Assembly: GCA_044507115.1 (NCBI GenBank)
Contig: JBIQJZ010000206.1
Span: 1 to 6,695 of the forward strand
Reading direction: 5' to 3'
DNA from: Chryseosolibacter sp044507115
GTDB taxonomy: Bacteria; Bacteroidota; Bacteroidia; Cytophagales; Cyclobacteriaceae
Length of the DNA stretch: 6,695 nucleotides
The notes below the pieces were generated by a model. That model did not search any database, was not told the origin of the DNA, and worked only from the letters and a program-made list of their open reading frames with translations. Below, piece after piece: positions 1 to 6,555 of the stretch; the first letter of the stretch is position 1; every line of letters starts with the position of its first letter. The translations under genes were made by a program, and so were the position numbers.

Positions 1-1775
1 ATCGAACCGCTCGACCAGTTGACGAGGTAGCCCGTTTCGAATGAATGCGTGTACTCGGGATTGAGATCCGGATTGCCCTGGAAGTAATTGCGCGAGTCAC
101 TGAAATTCGAGAACGGCAATAGATCGCGGAAGCCCGGCCGATTGATCCGCTTGCTGTAGCTTAGCTGCAGGGTTTTGTCCCGGGTGATCTCGTATCCGAG
201 GTTGACGCTCGGGAACAGGTTGAAATATTCCCGGTGGTTGACGTCATCTGTTTCCGTTAACTCGGTAGTGATGTCAGAATACTCGCCCCGAAGACCAGCC
301 TGAATCGAGATATTGTTGAATTTATTGCCGGCCATTATGTATCCAGCGTGAATACGTTCCGTATACAGCATATTGTTTTTGAACGCTGGAAAAACAACCC
401 ACTCACCGCCCTGAAGTTCTTCAAGCGAATAGTTGTTGGCGACGTTGCGTGTCGTACTGCGCAAACCGGTTTCCGCCTTACCGTCCGTTCCGATAGGATG
501 TACATAGTCTGTCTGAAAGAACCAGTTGCGGTCTTCAGCGATGTTTTCAGAACGTTGCAGCACAGTATTTTCGTTTTGTGTCTGCGTGAGATCGGATAAT
601 TCTCCATCGTACCGCTTGTTGAACTGAAAATCGATGGTAAAGGTCTGGTCCTTGCGCTCGAACTCGCGTTTGTAATTGAAGGCTGCTTCGATGTTTTCCT
701 CGTCTTCTGCTTCCCGATCGGTTCGCGTGGAGACACCTGTCGGCGTGTTGTTCAGGAAGTCGTTGTACGTGAGTGCGGTCTTGTTTAGTCCGTCGCCAAA
801 ATTGTACATGAATGAGCCCGTGATGGTACTCTTGTCAGTGATAAAGTAGTCGAGTCCGCCCATAATGTTGTGGGAGAGCCCTGACCTGCTTCGGTCGGAT
901 TCCTGCATGGTGACACGATCACCGCCATCGAAACGCTGGTGCATGGTGGAGTATCCAGGACTGTTGCGATAGTCAGCTCCATAGGATGAGAAGACGTTGA
1001 TCTTTTTCCGCCGCAGGTTAAGACTGTACGATCCACCGAAGAAATCGGGATGTCCGACTACACCCGTGAATGTACCGTGCAATCCGTTCTCCTGATTCTT
1101 CTTGAGTACAATGTTGATAATGCCCACTTCACCTGATGCTTCGTATCGCGACGATGGATTTGTAATAACCTCGACCTTCTCGACGAGATTTGCCTGAAGG
1201 GTGCGCAACGCATCGGGGTCGCGGGATGTAAGACCAGATGGTTTGCCATTGATCAAAATTCTCACATTCGAATTGCCTCGCAGACTTACTGTGCCGTCGA
1301 CTTCAACATTTACGGAAGGAACGCTATTCAGGATATCAGCGGCATTGCCACCGCTGGTGCTGAGATCCGCACCAACGTTAAAGACCCTCTTGTCCAGTTG
1401 CAGTTCCATCTGCGAACGCTCTCCAACGATTTCAACGGTTTCGAGTACGCGTGAGTCGGGATAGAGTACGATTGTACCCAGGTCGATATCATCGTTGACC
1501 ACGGCAATGTTCGGTACAACTGTTTCCCGATATGACAGGAATGTTACCTTCAGATAGTAATTGCCCGGCCGCATCGCGATAGCGAAACCTCCCGCTTCGT
1601 CCGAAGCGGATCCACCCACGAGTGTGGAGTCGGTGCTGCTATAGACGGCAGCATTTGCAAACGGTACCGATAAGCTTTGATCATCGACAATGGCTCCCGA
1701 AATCGTGTGTGTACGCTGCGCAAGTGCAACGAACGGGAACGCAAACAGTATTAGTATTGTAAATAATCCACGCAT
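1..1775 (-). CDS. TonB-dependent outer-membrane receptor, OMP_b-brl_3-like (partial, C-terminus off left edge)
   Basis: Outer-membrane beta-barrel receptor, expected to take up an unidentified ligand using TonB energy. Translating the minus strand from the ATG at 1775-1773 gives an uninterrupted frame of 591 codons plus two bases to the window edge. Seen: signal peptide at residues 1-19 (MRGLFTILILFAFPFVALA, cleavage before Q20); a CarboxypepD_reg-like beta-sandwich at about 22-105 ('TISGAIVDD', 'GNYYLKVTFLSYRE'); a plug domain at about 120-226 with 'RILINGKPSGL' and 'VEKVEVITNPSSRYEASG'; then barrel strands, including 'NPDLNPEYTHSFETGY' near residues 568-583. Related proteins are usually near 800 residues, so roughly 200 are missing to the left. 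No SusD gene lies upstream, so a SusC role is not supported. It lies 143 bp downstream of the aminopeptidase gene on the same strand. The A-rich AAGAAAA stretch precedes the start, with no Shine-Dalgarno sequence. The family is secure; the substrate is unknown. Confidence 0.9.
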   Translation of the reverse strand, partial: MRGLFTILILFAFPFVALAQRTHTISGAIVDDQSLSVPFANAAVYSSTDSTLVGGSASDEAGGFAIAMRPGNYYLKVTFLSYRETVVPNIAVVNDDIDLGTIVLYPDSRVLETVEIVGERSQMELQLDKRVFNVGADLSTSGGNAADILNSVPSVNVEVDGTVSLRGNSNVRILINGKPSGLTSRDPDALRTLQANLVEKVEVITNPSSRYEASGEVGIINIVLKKNQENGLHGTFTGVVGHPDFFGGSYSLNLRRKKINVFSSYGADYRNSPGYSTMHQRFDGGDRVTMQESDRSRSGLSHNIMGGLDYFITDKSTITGSFMYNFGDGLNKTALTYNDFLNNTPTGVSTRTDREAEDEENIEAAFNYKREFERKDQTFTIDFQFNKRYDGELSDLTQTQNENTVLQRSENIAEDRNWFFQTDYVHPIGTDGKAETGLRSTTRNVANNYSLEELQGGEWVVFPAFKNNMLYTERIHAGYIMAGNKFNNISIQAGLRGEYSDITTELTETDDVNHREYFNLFPSVNLGYEITRDKTLQLSYSKRINRPGFRDLLPFSNFSDSRNYFQGNPDLNPEYTHSFETGYLVNWSSGS

Positions 1776-1803
1776 TTTTCTTAAAGGGACTTACGAGGGA
1801 ATT

Positions 1804-1824
1804 TTGATATAACGCAAATATCAA
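1804..1824. promoter_or_regulatory. Operator-like inverted repeat upstream of the receptor gene
   Basis: Perfect 7-bp arms TTGATAT (1804-1810) and ATATCAA (1818-1824) flank a 7-bp spacer, a 21-bp dyad ending 29 bp before the receptor ATG. It overlaps a 7/8 match to the Bacteroidota -7 element on the minus strand (GATATTTG, plus-strand 1815-1822); no convincing -33 TTG sits at the right distance. The geometry resembles a dimeric regulator site. This is inferred from symmetry and position only; short A/T-rich dyads also arise by chance. Confidence 0.35.
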
Positions 1825-1883
1825 CTTTCCATCTGAAGAGAGTCCGAAAGAATTCGTACCAACGCGGAAGTTTCGGCAGATTT

Positions 1884-1912
1884 AGGATGAATGGTAAAAA
1901 TCGAGGATGAAT
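1884..1912. repeat. Two 9-bp direct repeats AGGATGAAT spaced 20 bp
   Basis: AGGATGAAT occurs at 1884-1892 and again at 1904-1912, with starts 20 bp apart (about two helical turns). Both copies lie in the gap just downstream of the aminopeptidase stop and upstream of the receptor gene. They could be paired protein-binding half-sites or a chance duplication; nothing else in the window supports a specific role. Confidence 0.3.
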
Positions 1913-1918
1913 TCGAGC

Positions 1919-3379
1919 CTACTTGTCGCCCAGTTGGGGAAGTACAAACTTATCCAGCGGACTCGGAAGTTTCATCGTTGCTTCGATCTCCTCAACAGTC
2001 CTGGGAGCCGACACGGAGAGTCGCTCGTGGCCGTCTTTCGTAACGAGGTAATCGTCCTCGATTCTGACCGCGATTCCCCACCAGCGTTTGTCGCAGTTAG
2101 CGTTTTCAGGGATGTATATACCCGGCTCGATTGTGATCACCATGTTTGGCTGCAAGACATCATACTCGCCGCGGTCATGTACGTCGAGACCGATGTGGTG
2201 GCAGCACCCATGCGGATAGTAGTTGTGAGGAGCGTCTTCGCTCGGAATGATTCCCAGCTTGTGAAGGCCGCGATTGACAACAATTCTTGTGGCGATGGCA
2301 AGGTCGGTGAACTTCGTCCCGGGCTTGCAGATCTTCATAGCGGCTTCCTGTGCCTCGAGCACAATATTGTAAATTTGTTTCTGCTCTGCCGAGAATTTTC
2401 CGCTCGCCGGAACCGTGCGTGTGATGTCGGCTGTATACCCGCGATATTCCGCGCCGAGGTCCATGAGCACAAGTTCGGTTGATGTGATGTTCGGTTTGTA
2501 GTTGTCTTGGTAGTGCAGGATACAACCATTGTGTCCGCCACCTACGATGGAGTTGTACCCGACATCTTCTGCCTGATACTTCTTAAAGACAAACTCATGG
2601 ATACCTTGAATCTCACGTTCAGACATACCCGGACGCATCGCTTTCATCACCTCTACTTGTCCGGCACACGAAATTTGGACTGCCTTGCGGATCAAATTCA
2701 CCTCTTCTTCGGTCTTAATTCCTCTGAGCTTGTGCATGATCGTGGCGAGGTCGACGGTGTTCAGATTGTTCTTGCCAGGTTCGCGTGTAACAACCGTCTC
2801 GTGCGGTGAAGGATAGTTAACCTTAGCCTTAAATTGCTGAATGAGGTCAAACAAGTCGGCCGGGTTGTTGCCGTCGTCCCGGACGTCGTTGTGAAAATCA
2901 AAGAAAAGTATCTCATCAAACTTGCTGAAGTCGAGCGAGTAGTTTTGAAACTCTATGTTGTTAAAGACTTGCTGGAACCCGAGCTGACTTTTGACACCTT
3001 CCGTACCAAGCCGCATGCCATCCCACAACTCCCGCGTTGCATCGCGCGGTTGCACAAAAAGGATCTCGTTGTACTTCTGACCATTTGCGGCAGTCTGATA
3101 TTCCTTGAAGATCAGCAGAACTGAATGGGGTTCGCGATAGCCGGTCAGGTAGTAGAAGTCGGGATCCTGGTGATACCTGTAATCCATATTGTTTGACCGG
3201 TTGCGCACTGCGTTCGCGAAAAAAACAGCTACCGAGTTTTGGGGGAGATGGCTTCTTACTTTTTCACGCCTGTCCTGATGGAATTCCTTCGAAAGGAAGT
3301 CGGAAGGCATGTTGCTGTTAACCTGTGCGACTGCGTTGACAAAGCAGAACGCAAAAATGAAGGAGTATGTAGCTTTCAT
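1919..3379 (-). CDS. pepP: Exported Xaa-Pro aminopeptidase (aminopeptidase P, peptidase family M24B)
   Basis: Metallopeptidase that removes an N-terminal residue preceding proline. I choose the ATG at 3379 (486 aa) because it opens directly into a signal peptide, MKATYSFIFAFCFVNAVA before Q19, so the enzyme is probably periplasmic; E. coli PepP is cytoplasmic. An in-frame ATG at 3430 would add 17 unconvincing residues ahead of it. An AMP_N/creatinase-like N-domain ('YRYHQDPDFYYLTGYREP') covers about residues 28-175. The pita-bread catalytic domain follows, with all five metal ligands expected from E. coli PepP: D307 and D318 ('DLGAEYRGYTADITRT'), H394 ('HGCCHHIGLDVHD'), E418 ('IEPGIYI') and E440 ('RIEDD'). 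The supporting histidines H289, H390 and H401 are also present. It is the third gene of a probable operon, 50 bp after the 67-aa gene, with a dyad in that gap. It appears intact and active; the family call is secure. Confidence 0.95.
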   Translation of the reverse strand: MKATYSFIFAFCFVNAVAQVNSNMPSDFLSKEFHQDRREKVRSHLPQNSVAVFFANAVRNRSNNMDYRYHQDPDFYYLTGYREPHSVLLIFKEYQTAANGQKYNEILFVQPRDATRELWDGMRLGTEGVKSQLGFQQVFNNIEFQNYSLDFSKFDEILFFDFHNDVRDDGNNPADLFDLIQQFKAKVNYPSPHETVVTREPGKNNLNTVDLATIMHKLRGIKTEEEVNLIRKAVQISCAGQVEVMKAMRPGMSEREIQGIHEFVFKKYQAEDVGYNSIVGGGHNGCILHYQDNYKPNITSTELVLMDLGAEYRGYTADITRTVPASGKFSAEQKQIYNIVLEAQEAAMKICKPGTKFTDLAIATRIVVNRGLHKLGIIPSEDAPHNYYPHGCCHHIGLDVHDRGEYDVLQPNMVITIEPGIYIPENANCDKRWWGIAVRIEDDYLVTKDGHERLSVSAPRTVEEIEATMKLPSPLDKFVLPQLGDK

Positions 3380-3391
3380 AGTTTCAAATCT

Positions 3392-3411
3392 GTGGACGGT
3401 GCACCGTCGAC
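3392..3411. promoter_or_regulatory. Near-perfect 20-bp palindrome in the leader of the aminopeptidase gene
   Basis: Positions 3395-3408 form a perfect 14-bp palindrome (GACGGTGCACCGTC). It extends to 20 bp with one mismatched pair (9 of 10 pairs match). It sits 12 bp upstream of the preferred aminopeptidase ATG, in the 50-bp gap after the 67-aa gene. As DNA it could be an operator. As RNA it could fold into a 5-bp GC-rich stem with a UGCA loop, affecting translation or mRNA processing within the operon. No U-tract follows, so it is not a typical intrinsic terminator. If translation started at 3430 instead, the palindrome would be coding sequence. Confidence 0.45.
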
Positions 3412-3429
3412 TGCTCACAACATACATCA

Positions 3430-3633
3430 TTAAATTTCTTCCAACAAATAGTCTTTTCCTTTGCCGTAACGCACGAGATCGTTCAACCGGAATCGTTCGA
3501 GCGTGAGGAGGTCCTTTACCGCAAAGTCACCATTGCCTAGAACGTTTTCCACGACAAACTCGTGTTGCTCGCCGTAGTTTGTCAGGCGATATTTTTTTCC
3601 GGTCCGCAATACGTCTGGAGAGAGTCCTGCCAT
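3430..3633 (-). CDS. Small unrecognised protein, 67 aa, predicted all-beta
   Basis: I cannot assign a function. The protein has no cysteine, no signal peptide and no membrane segment, so it is probably cytoplasmic. After a short leader (MAGLSPDVLRTG) it alternates polar and hydrophobic residues in likely beta-strands: KYRLTN (14-19), EFVVENVL (25-32), DFAVKDL (36-42), ERFRLNDLVRYG (46-57) and DYLLEEI (61-67). Glycine turns separate them, a pattern compatible with a small SH3/Tudor-like barrel. From memory it resembles short uncharacterised Bacteroidota proteins, but that is unverified. Its ATG follows the GroES-like stop by only 11 bp (TCCGGAATAAC), so the two are very likely co-transcribed. 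Its TAA overlaps an ATG at 3430 by one base (TAATG), but that ATG is probably not the aminopeptidase start. Tight spacing, codon-like composition and a clean protein pattern support a real gene over a random ORF. Confidence 0.75.
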   Translation of the reverse strand: MAGLSPDVLRTGKKYRLTNYGEQHEFVVENVLGNGDFAVKDLLTLERFRLNDLVRYGKGKDYLLEEI

Positions 3634-3644
3634 GTTATTCCGGA

Positions 3645-4019
3645 TCAGAGATCTTCCTCGCGTTCAAGCATCAGGATCGATGCCTGTGGTACAATAAAAT
3701 ACTTTTCCTTTTCGTAGATCACCTCTACCGCGCCGCGTTGCAGGAAGATTGCCAGGTCTCCTTCCTGCGCCTGCAGTGGGAGGTACTTGACCTGCTCGTC
3801 CTTACCTTTCCACATTTCATCCTCATCAGCAGGCAAGGGAAGGGGGTAGCCAGGCCCGACTTTAATGACATAGCCGCTCTGGATCTTCTCCTTTTCCTGG
3901 ACGCCCGGCGGCAGATATAGCCCGCTCTCAGTCTTGTCTGTCTGTTTTGTCGGCTGTATAAGGACCCTATCGCCGACCACGATCAATTTCTTAAGCTTGT
4001 TGTCCGGAGTAATCTTCAT
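3645..4019 (-). CDS. GroES-family co-chaperonin-like protein (divergent paralogue, 124 aa)
   Basis: Member of the Cpn10/GroES fold. Canonical GroES forms a heptameric cytoplasmic lid on GroEL. The opening 'KLIVVGDRVLIQPTKQTDKTESGLYLPP' (residues 11-38) matches the family start. The mobile-loop tripeptide, IVL in E. coli, appears here as LYL (34-36). 'SGYVIKVGPG' (48-57), 'QEGDLAIFLQRGAVEVIYEKEKYFIVPQASILMLER' (85-120) completes the barrel. The protein is longer than the usual ~95-97 aa, mainly through an insertion at about 58-82 (proline-rich, then acidic: 'YPLPLPADEDEMWKGKDE') where GroES has its roof hairpin. No groEL gene is adjacent in the window, so it is probably a paralogue and not the main groES; I therefore give no symbol. 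It is the first gene of the probable minus-strand operon, transcribed away from the thioredoxin-fold gene. Whether it binds GroEL or has another role cannot be told from sequence. Confidence 0.85.
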   Translation of the reverse strand: MKITPDNKLKKLIVVGDRVLIQPTKQTDKTESGLYLPPGVQEKEKIQSGYVIKVGPGYPLPLPADEDEMWKGKDEQVKYLPLQAQEGDLAIFLQRGAVEVIYEKEKYFIVPQASILMLEREEDL

Positions 4020-4050
4020 ATTGTGAGTTTCTTGGACCGCAAATGTCGCA

Positions 4051-4082
4051 CAAAATCACTTTCGCGGAAATATTGTCAGCAA
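4051..4082 (-). promoter_or_regulatory. Candidate promoter for the GroES-like operon
   Basis: On the minus strand, TTG (plus-strand 4080-4082) is followed after 21 bp by TGATTTTG (4051-4058), a 7/8 match to the Bacteroidota -7 element TAnnTTTG. Initiation would fall near 4044, giving a leader of about 25 nt before the ATG at 4019. Spacing and position are suitable but the motif is short and the second base is off consensus. Confidence 0.3.
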
Positions 4083-4106
4083 CATCTGGTCGATTGACTA
4101 TCTTTC
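4073..4106 (+). promoter_or_regulatory. Candidate promoter for the double-thioredoxin gene
   Basis: TTG at 4073-4075 is followed after 23 bp by TATCTTTC (4099-4106), a 7/8 match to TAnnTTTG. Initiation near 4113 would leave a leader of about 15 nt before the ATG at 4128. The spacer is at the long end of what is known for Bacteroidota. The site overlaps the opposing candidate promoter at 4051-4082, so the two units may compete or be co-regulated. Confidence 0.3.
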
Positions 4107-4127
4107 AAAAGTTAAAATCGGTTAGCC

Positions 4128-5231
4128 ATGCAAAAAATTCCATTCCTGCCGCTTTTTTCTTTTGCGATATGTCCTTTCGCTTTCGCAGCAGACCCCGTCC
4201 CGTTGAGTATCGGTTCGCCTGCCCCGGACTTTTCGCTCCCGGCAACGGATGGCAAAACATATTCACTCCAGGATTTTTCCGCGTCCAACGTGTTGGCGAT
4301 CGTGTTCACCTGCAATCACTGCCCGACCGCCCAGGCGTATGAAGATCGGATTATACAACTCGTTAAGGACTATAAGAACAAAGGCGTGGCTATTGTCGCG
4401 ATTTCGCCGAATGATCCAGAGGCCGTCGCACTGGGTGAGCTTGGTTATACCGACCTCGGCGACTCTTTCGAGGATATGAAGATTCGCGCGCGCGACAAGG
4501 GCTTTAACTTTCCCTATCTCTACGATGGCGAGAACTCGCAGGCTTCTATGAAATACGGTCCGCAAGCGACCCCGCATGTCTTTATCTTTGATAAGTTGCG
4601 CAGGCTTCGTTATACCGGCAGGATCGACGACGGCGAGAAACCGGGCACTGCACGAACACACGATACCCGCAACGCACTGGATGCGCTGCTCGCGGGCAAG
4701 CCCGTTTCCGTCGAGACAACCAAGACCTTCGGATGCTCGATAAAATGGCCGGACAAACGTTCCTACGTAGCCTCAGAAGTTGCGAAGTACGCCAAAGAAA
4801 AAGTGACGCTCGACGACCTTACACTGCAGGATCTGCGGGCGATCATTGGAAACGAGACCATCAACTACCGCCTTGTCAACGTATGGGCTACATGGTGCGG
4901 ACCGTGTATCCTGGAGTTTCCGTCATTTGTGGATATGCACCGAATGTACCGCGACCGGGAGTTTGAAATGATCTCCATTTCATTTGACGAGCCGGCACGA
5001 AAACAGAACGCGCTGAATTTCCTCGTTAAGAAACAGGCATCAATGAAGAACTATATCATCAGCGGTAACCGGTACGAATTCATTGAAGCCGTCGACAAGA
5101 ACTGGCAGGGCGCATTACCCTACACGCTGTTTATTGCGCCAGGAGGAAAAATCCTTTATGCGCGACAGGGAATAATTGATCCGCTGGAAATCAAGCGACT
5201 GATAGCAGACTCCATCGGGAGAATTTATTAG
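4128..5231 (+). CDS. Exported tandem thioredoxin-fold protein: PRX_like1 redoxin fused to a TlpA-like domain
   Basis: Predicted thiol-disulfide oxidoreductase, 367 aa, acting in the periplasm. Signal peptide at residues 1-20 (MQKIPFLPLFSFAICPFAFA), cleaved before ADPVP. Domain 1 (about 27-190) is an AhpC/TSA-like redoxin: 'IGSPAPDFSLPATDGK', then the CxxC motif 'FTCNHCPTAQAYEDR' (C62, C65), typical of the PRX_like1 group, and a cis-proline in 'ATPH' (P149). A linker carries a third conserved-looking cysteine in 'FGCSIKWPDK' (C203), a motif I associate with the same group. Domain 2 (about 225-367) is thioredoxin/TlpA-like, with 'NVWATWCGPCILEFP' (C257, C260) and a cis-proline in 'ALPYT' (P331). 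C15 lies inside the signal peptide without a proper lipobox, so it is probably not a lipoprotein. The gene is monocistronic here, with divergent upstream and convergent downstream neighbours. Fold assignments are firm; reductant and substrate are unknown. Confidence 0.9.
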   Translation: MQKIPFLPLFSFAICPFAFAADPVPLSIGSPAPDFSLPATDGKTYSLQDFSASNVLAIVFTCNHCPTAQAYEDRIIQLVKDYKNKGVAIVAISPNDPEAVALGELGYTDLGDSFEDMKIRARDKGFNFPYLYDGENSQASMKYGPQATPHVFIFDKLRRLRYTGRIDDGEKPGTARTHDTRNALDALLAGKPVSVETTKTFGCSIKWPDKRSYVASEVAKYAKEKVTLDDLTLQDLRAIIGNETINYRLVNVWATWCGPCILEFPSFVDMHRMYRDREFEMISISFDEPARKQNALNFLVKKQASMKNYIISGNRYEFIEAVDKNWQGALPYTLFIAPGGKILYARQGIIDPLEIKRLIADSIGRIY

Positions 5232-5245
5232 ACACGGTACCAGCG

Positions 5246-6550
5246 CTATTCATTCAAGGCGCGCTGCACGATCTTTTCGTCTATTCTCCGGGTGTTTCGC
5301 GCGCCCATCTCGCGGAGTTTCTCTGCTTGAAGCACGAGGTTGCCCCGGCCTTCCACGAGTTTTTTCATTGCCTCTTCATAGGTTCCCCGGGTGCTGTTCA
5401 GTTGGTTCCCAACCTTCACCATATCGTCCATGAACAGCTTGAACTTGTCGTACAGTTTTCCGCTTTCTTCCGCGATCTGAAGGGCGTGCTGACTTTGCTT
5501 GTCCATCTTCCACATGCTGGCGATCGTCCGCATCGTCGCAAGCAAGGTGGTCGGACTTACAATGACGATGCGTTTTTCCCAAGCATAGTTGAAGAGGTCC
5601 TGATCAGCCTGCAACGCTACGGAGAACGAGGATTCGATCGGAATAAACATCAGCACGAAATCCGGTGTATTGAATTCAAGTGAGCTGAAATAGTTTTTCT
5701 CGCTCAAGGCTTTCACGTGAGTCTTGAGGCTGTCCAGGTGCGATTTCAGGAATCGCGTTTTTGCCGACTCCTCATCGGTATTGACGAAGTTCTCATACGC
5801 GACCAGTGAAACCTTACTGTCGATGATAATGTGGCGTTTATCGGGAAGCATAACCAGATAGTCGGGCTTGATCGTATCGCCCTCCGCATTTGTGGTAACG
5901 ACTTGCTTTCTGTATTCCCGATCCTTCGCCAGGCCTGAACGCTCGAGAATGGTTTCGAGAATGAACTCACCCCAGTCTCCCTGTTTGCGGGTATCGCCCT
6001 TCAGCGCGCGTGTGAGGTTGTTTGCTTCTTCGCTGATCCGGTTGTTCAGTTCGTAGAGTTTCTTCACTTCTTCCCGGAGACTGATCTTGTCGCGCAGTTC
6101 CTTGTCGTATGCCTCCTCCACTTTTTTCTCGAAGGTGAGTATCTTGTCCCGCAGGGGAATCAGCAACTCTGACATACTGCTCTTATTGAGGTCGCTGAAC
6201 TTCGCGCTGTTCTTTTCCAGGATTTCGTTGGCGAGTACTTTGAATTCGGCTGTAAATTTCTCCTGAAGGGAATCCATCTCCTTCTTTCGCTCTGACAGTT
6301 TTTCCTCCAGGTTTCTATAATCGGCTTCTGTTGCAGACAATGTGTTGTTCAGCCGGATCACACTTTCGCGCTCGCGATCGAGCGATTGCTTCAACTCATC
6401 GAGTTGATCCTGCAGACTTCGGTTCTTTTCCTGCTCAATGCGAAGTGCGGCATAGTCACCCTGGCGTTCGGAAGCGAAGCGATTCCTGGCGAGGAGCCAG
6501 CCGAGGCTCGCGCCCACACCCAGGCAAATGATTGATAGTGCGATGTCCAT
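5246..6550 (-). CDS. rmuC: RmuC family DNA recombination protein
   Basis: RmuC limits rearrangement at short inverted repeats in E. coli and has a predicted nuclease-like core; its biochemistry is poorly known. I choose the ATG at 6550 (434 aa), because it begins directly with an N-terminal membrane anchor, MDIALSIICLGVGASLGWLL, as in the family. An ATG at 6658 would add 36 residues unlike RmuC and would place a consensus -7 promoter element inside the coding region. After the anchor comes a charged coiled coil (about 30-110), then the RmuC domain (about 125-425): 'GDWGEFILETIL' (191-202), 'PDYLVMLPDKRHIIIDSK' (229-246), 'MFIPIESSF' (301-309) and 'VSPTTLLATMRT' (331-342). D230, D244 and K246 fit a PD-(D/E)xK pattern. 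A basic C-terminal helix ends the protein. Length is normal and the frame intact. It converges with the thioredoxin-fold gene, with 14 bp between the stops. Confidence 0.95.
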   Translation of the reverse strand: MDIALSIICLGVGASLGWLLARNRFASERQGDYAALRIEQEKNRSLQDQLDELKQSLDRERESVIRLNNTLSATEADYRNLEEKLSERKKEMDSLQEKFTAEFKVLANEILEKNSAKFSDLNKSSMSELLIPLRDKILTFEKKVEEAYDKELRDKISLREEVKKLYELNNRISEEANNLTRALKGDTRKQGDWGEFILETILERSGLAKDREYRKQVVTTNAEGDTIKPDYLVMLPDKRHIIIDSKVSLVAYENFVNTDEESAKTRFLKSHLDSLKTHVKALSEKNYFSSLEFNTPDFVLMFIPIESSFSVALQADQDLFNYAWEKRIVIVSPTTLLATMRTIASMWKMDKQSQHALQIAEESGKLYDKFKLFMDDMVKVGNQLNSTRGTYEEAMKKLVEGRGNLVLQAEKLREMGARNTRRIDEKIVQRALNE

Positions 6551-6555
6551 ACGTG

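Noticed and set aside
335..736. Minus-strand open frame of 133 codons within the receptor region
   Set aside because: It is out of frame with the continuous receptor reading frame from 1775, which carries all the family motifs.
1..1775. Receptor as SusC of a glycan-utilisation locus
   Set aside because: No SusD-like gene or glycoside hydrolase is visible, and the barrel type resembles OMP_b-brl_3 more than SusC; only the downstream side, outside the window, could change this.
1907..2482. Plus-strand open frame of 191 codons opposite the aminopeptidase gene
   Set aside because: It lies wholly antisense to a strongly conserved M24B catalytic domain, has no recognisable domain, and its product reads as a low-sense mirror of the real gene.
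3380..3430. Upstream ATG at 3430 as aminopeptidase start, suggested by the TAATG overlap with the 67-aa gene
   Set aside because: It would bury the signal peptide 17 residues inside and turn the 20-bp palindrome into coding sequence; the internal ATG at 3379 gives a textbook export signal.
4128..4190. C15 of the redox protein as a lipoprotein cysteine
   Set aside because: The preceding residues (FAI) do not fit a lipobox, and a normal signal-peptidase I site (AFA before AD) follows.
4263..4661. Minus-strand open frame of 132 codons opposite the redox gene
   Set aside because: Antisense to the clear redoxin domain; no family pattern.
5241..5266. Inverted repeat CAGCGC/GCGCTG near the rmuC stop as a bidirectional terminator
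   Set aside because: The stem is only 6 bp with a 14-nt loop, it runs into the rmuC coding end, and no T-tract follows on either strand.
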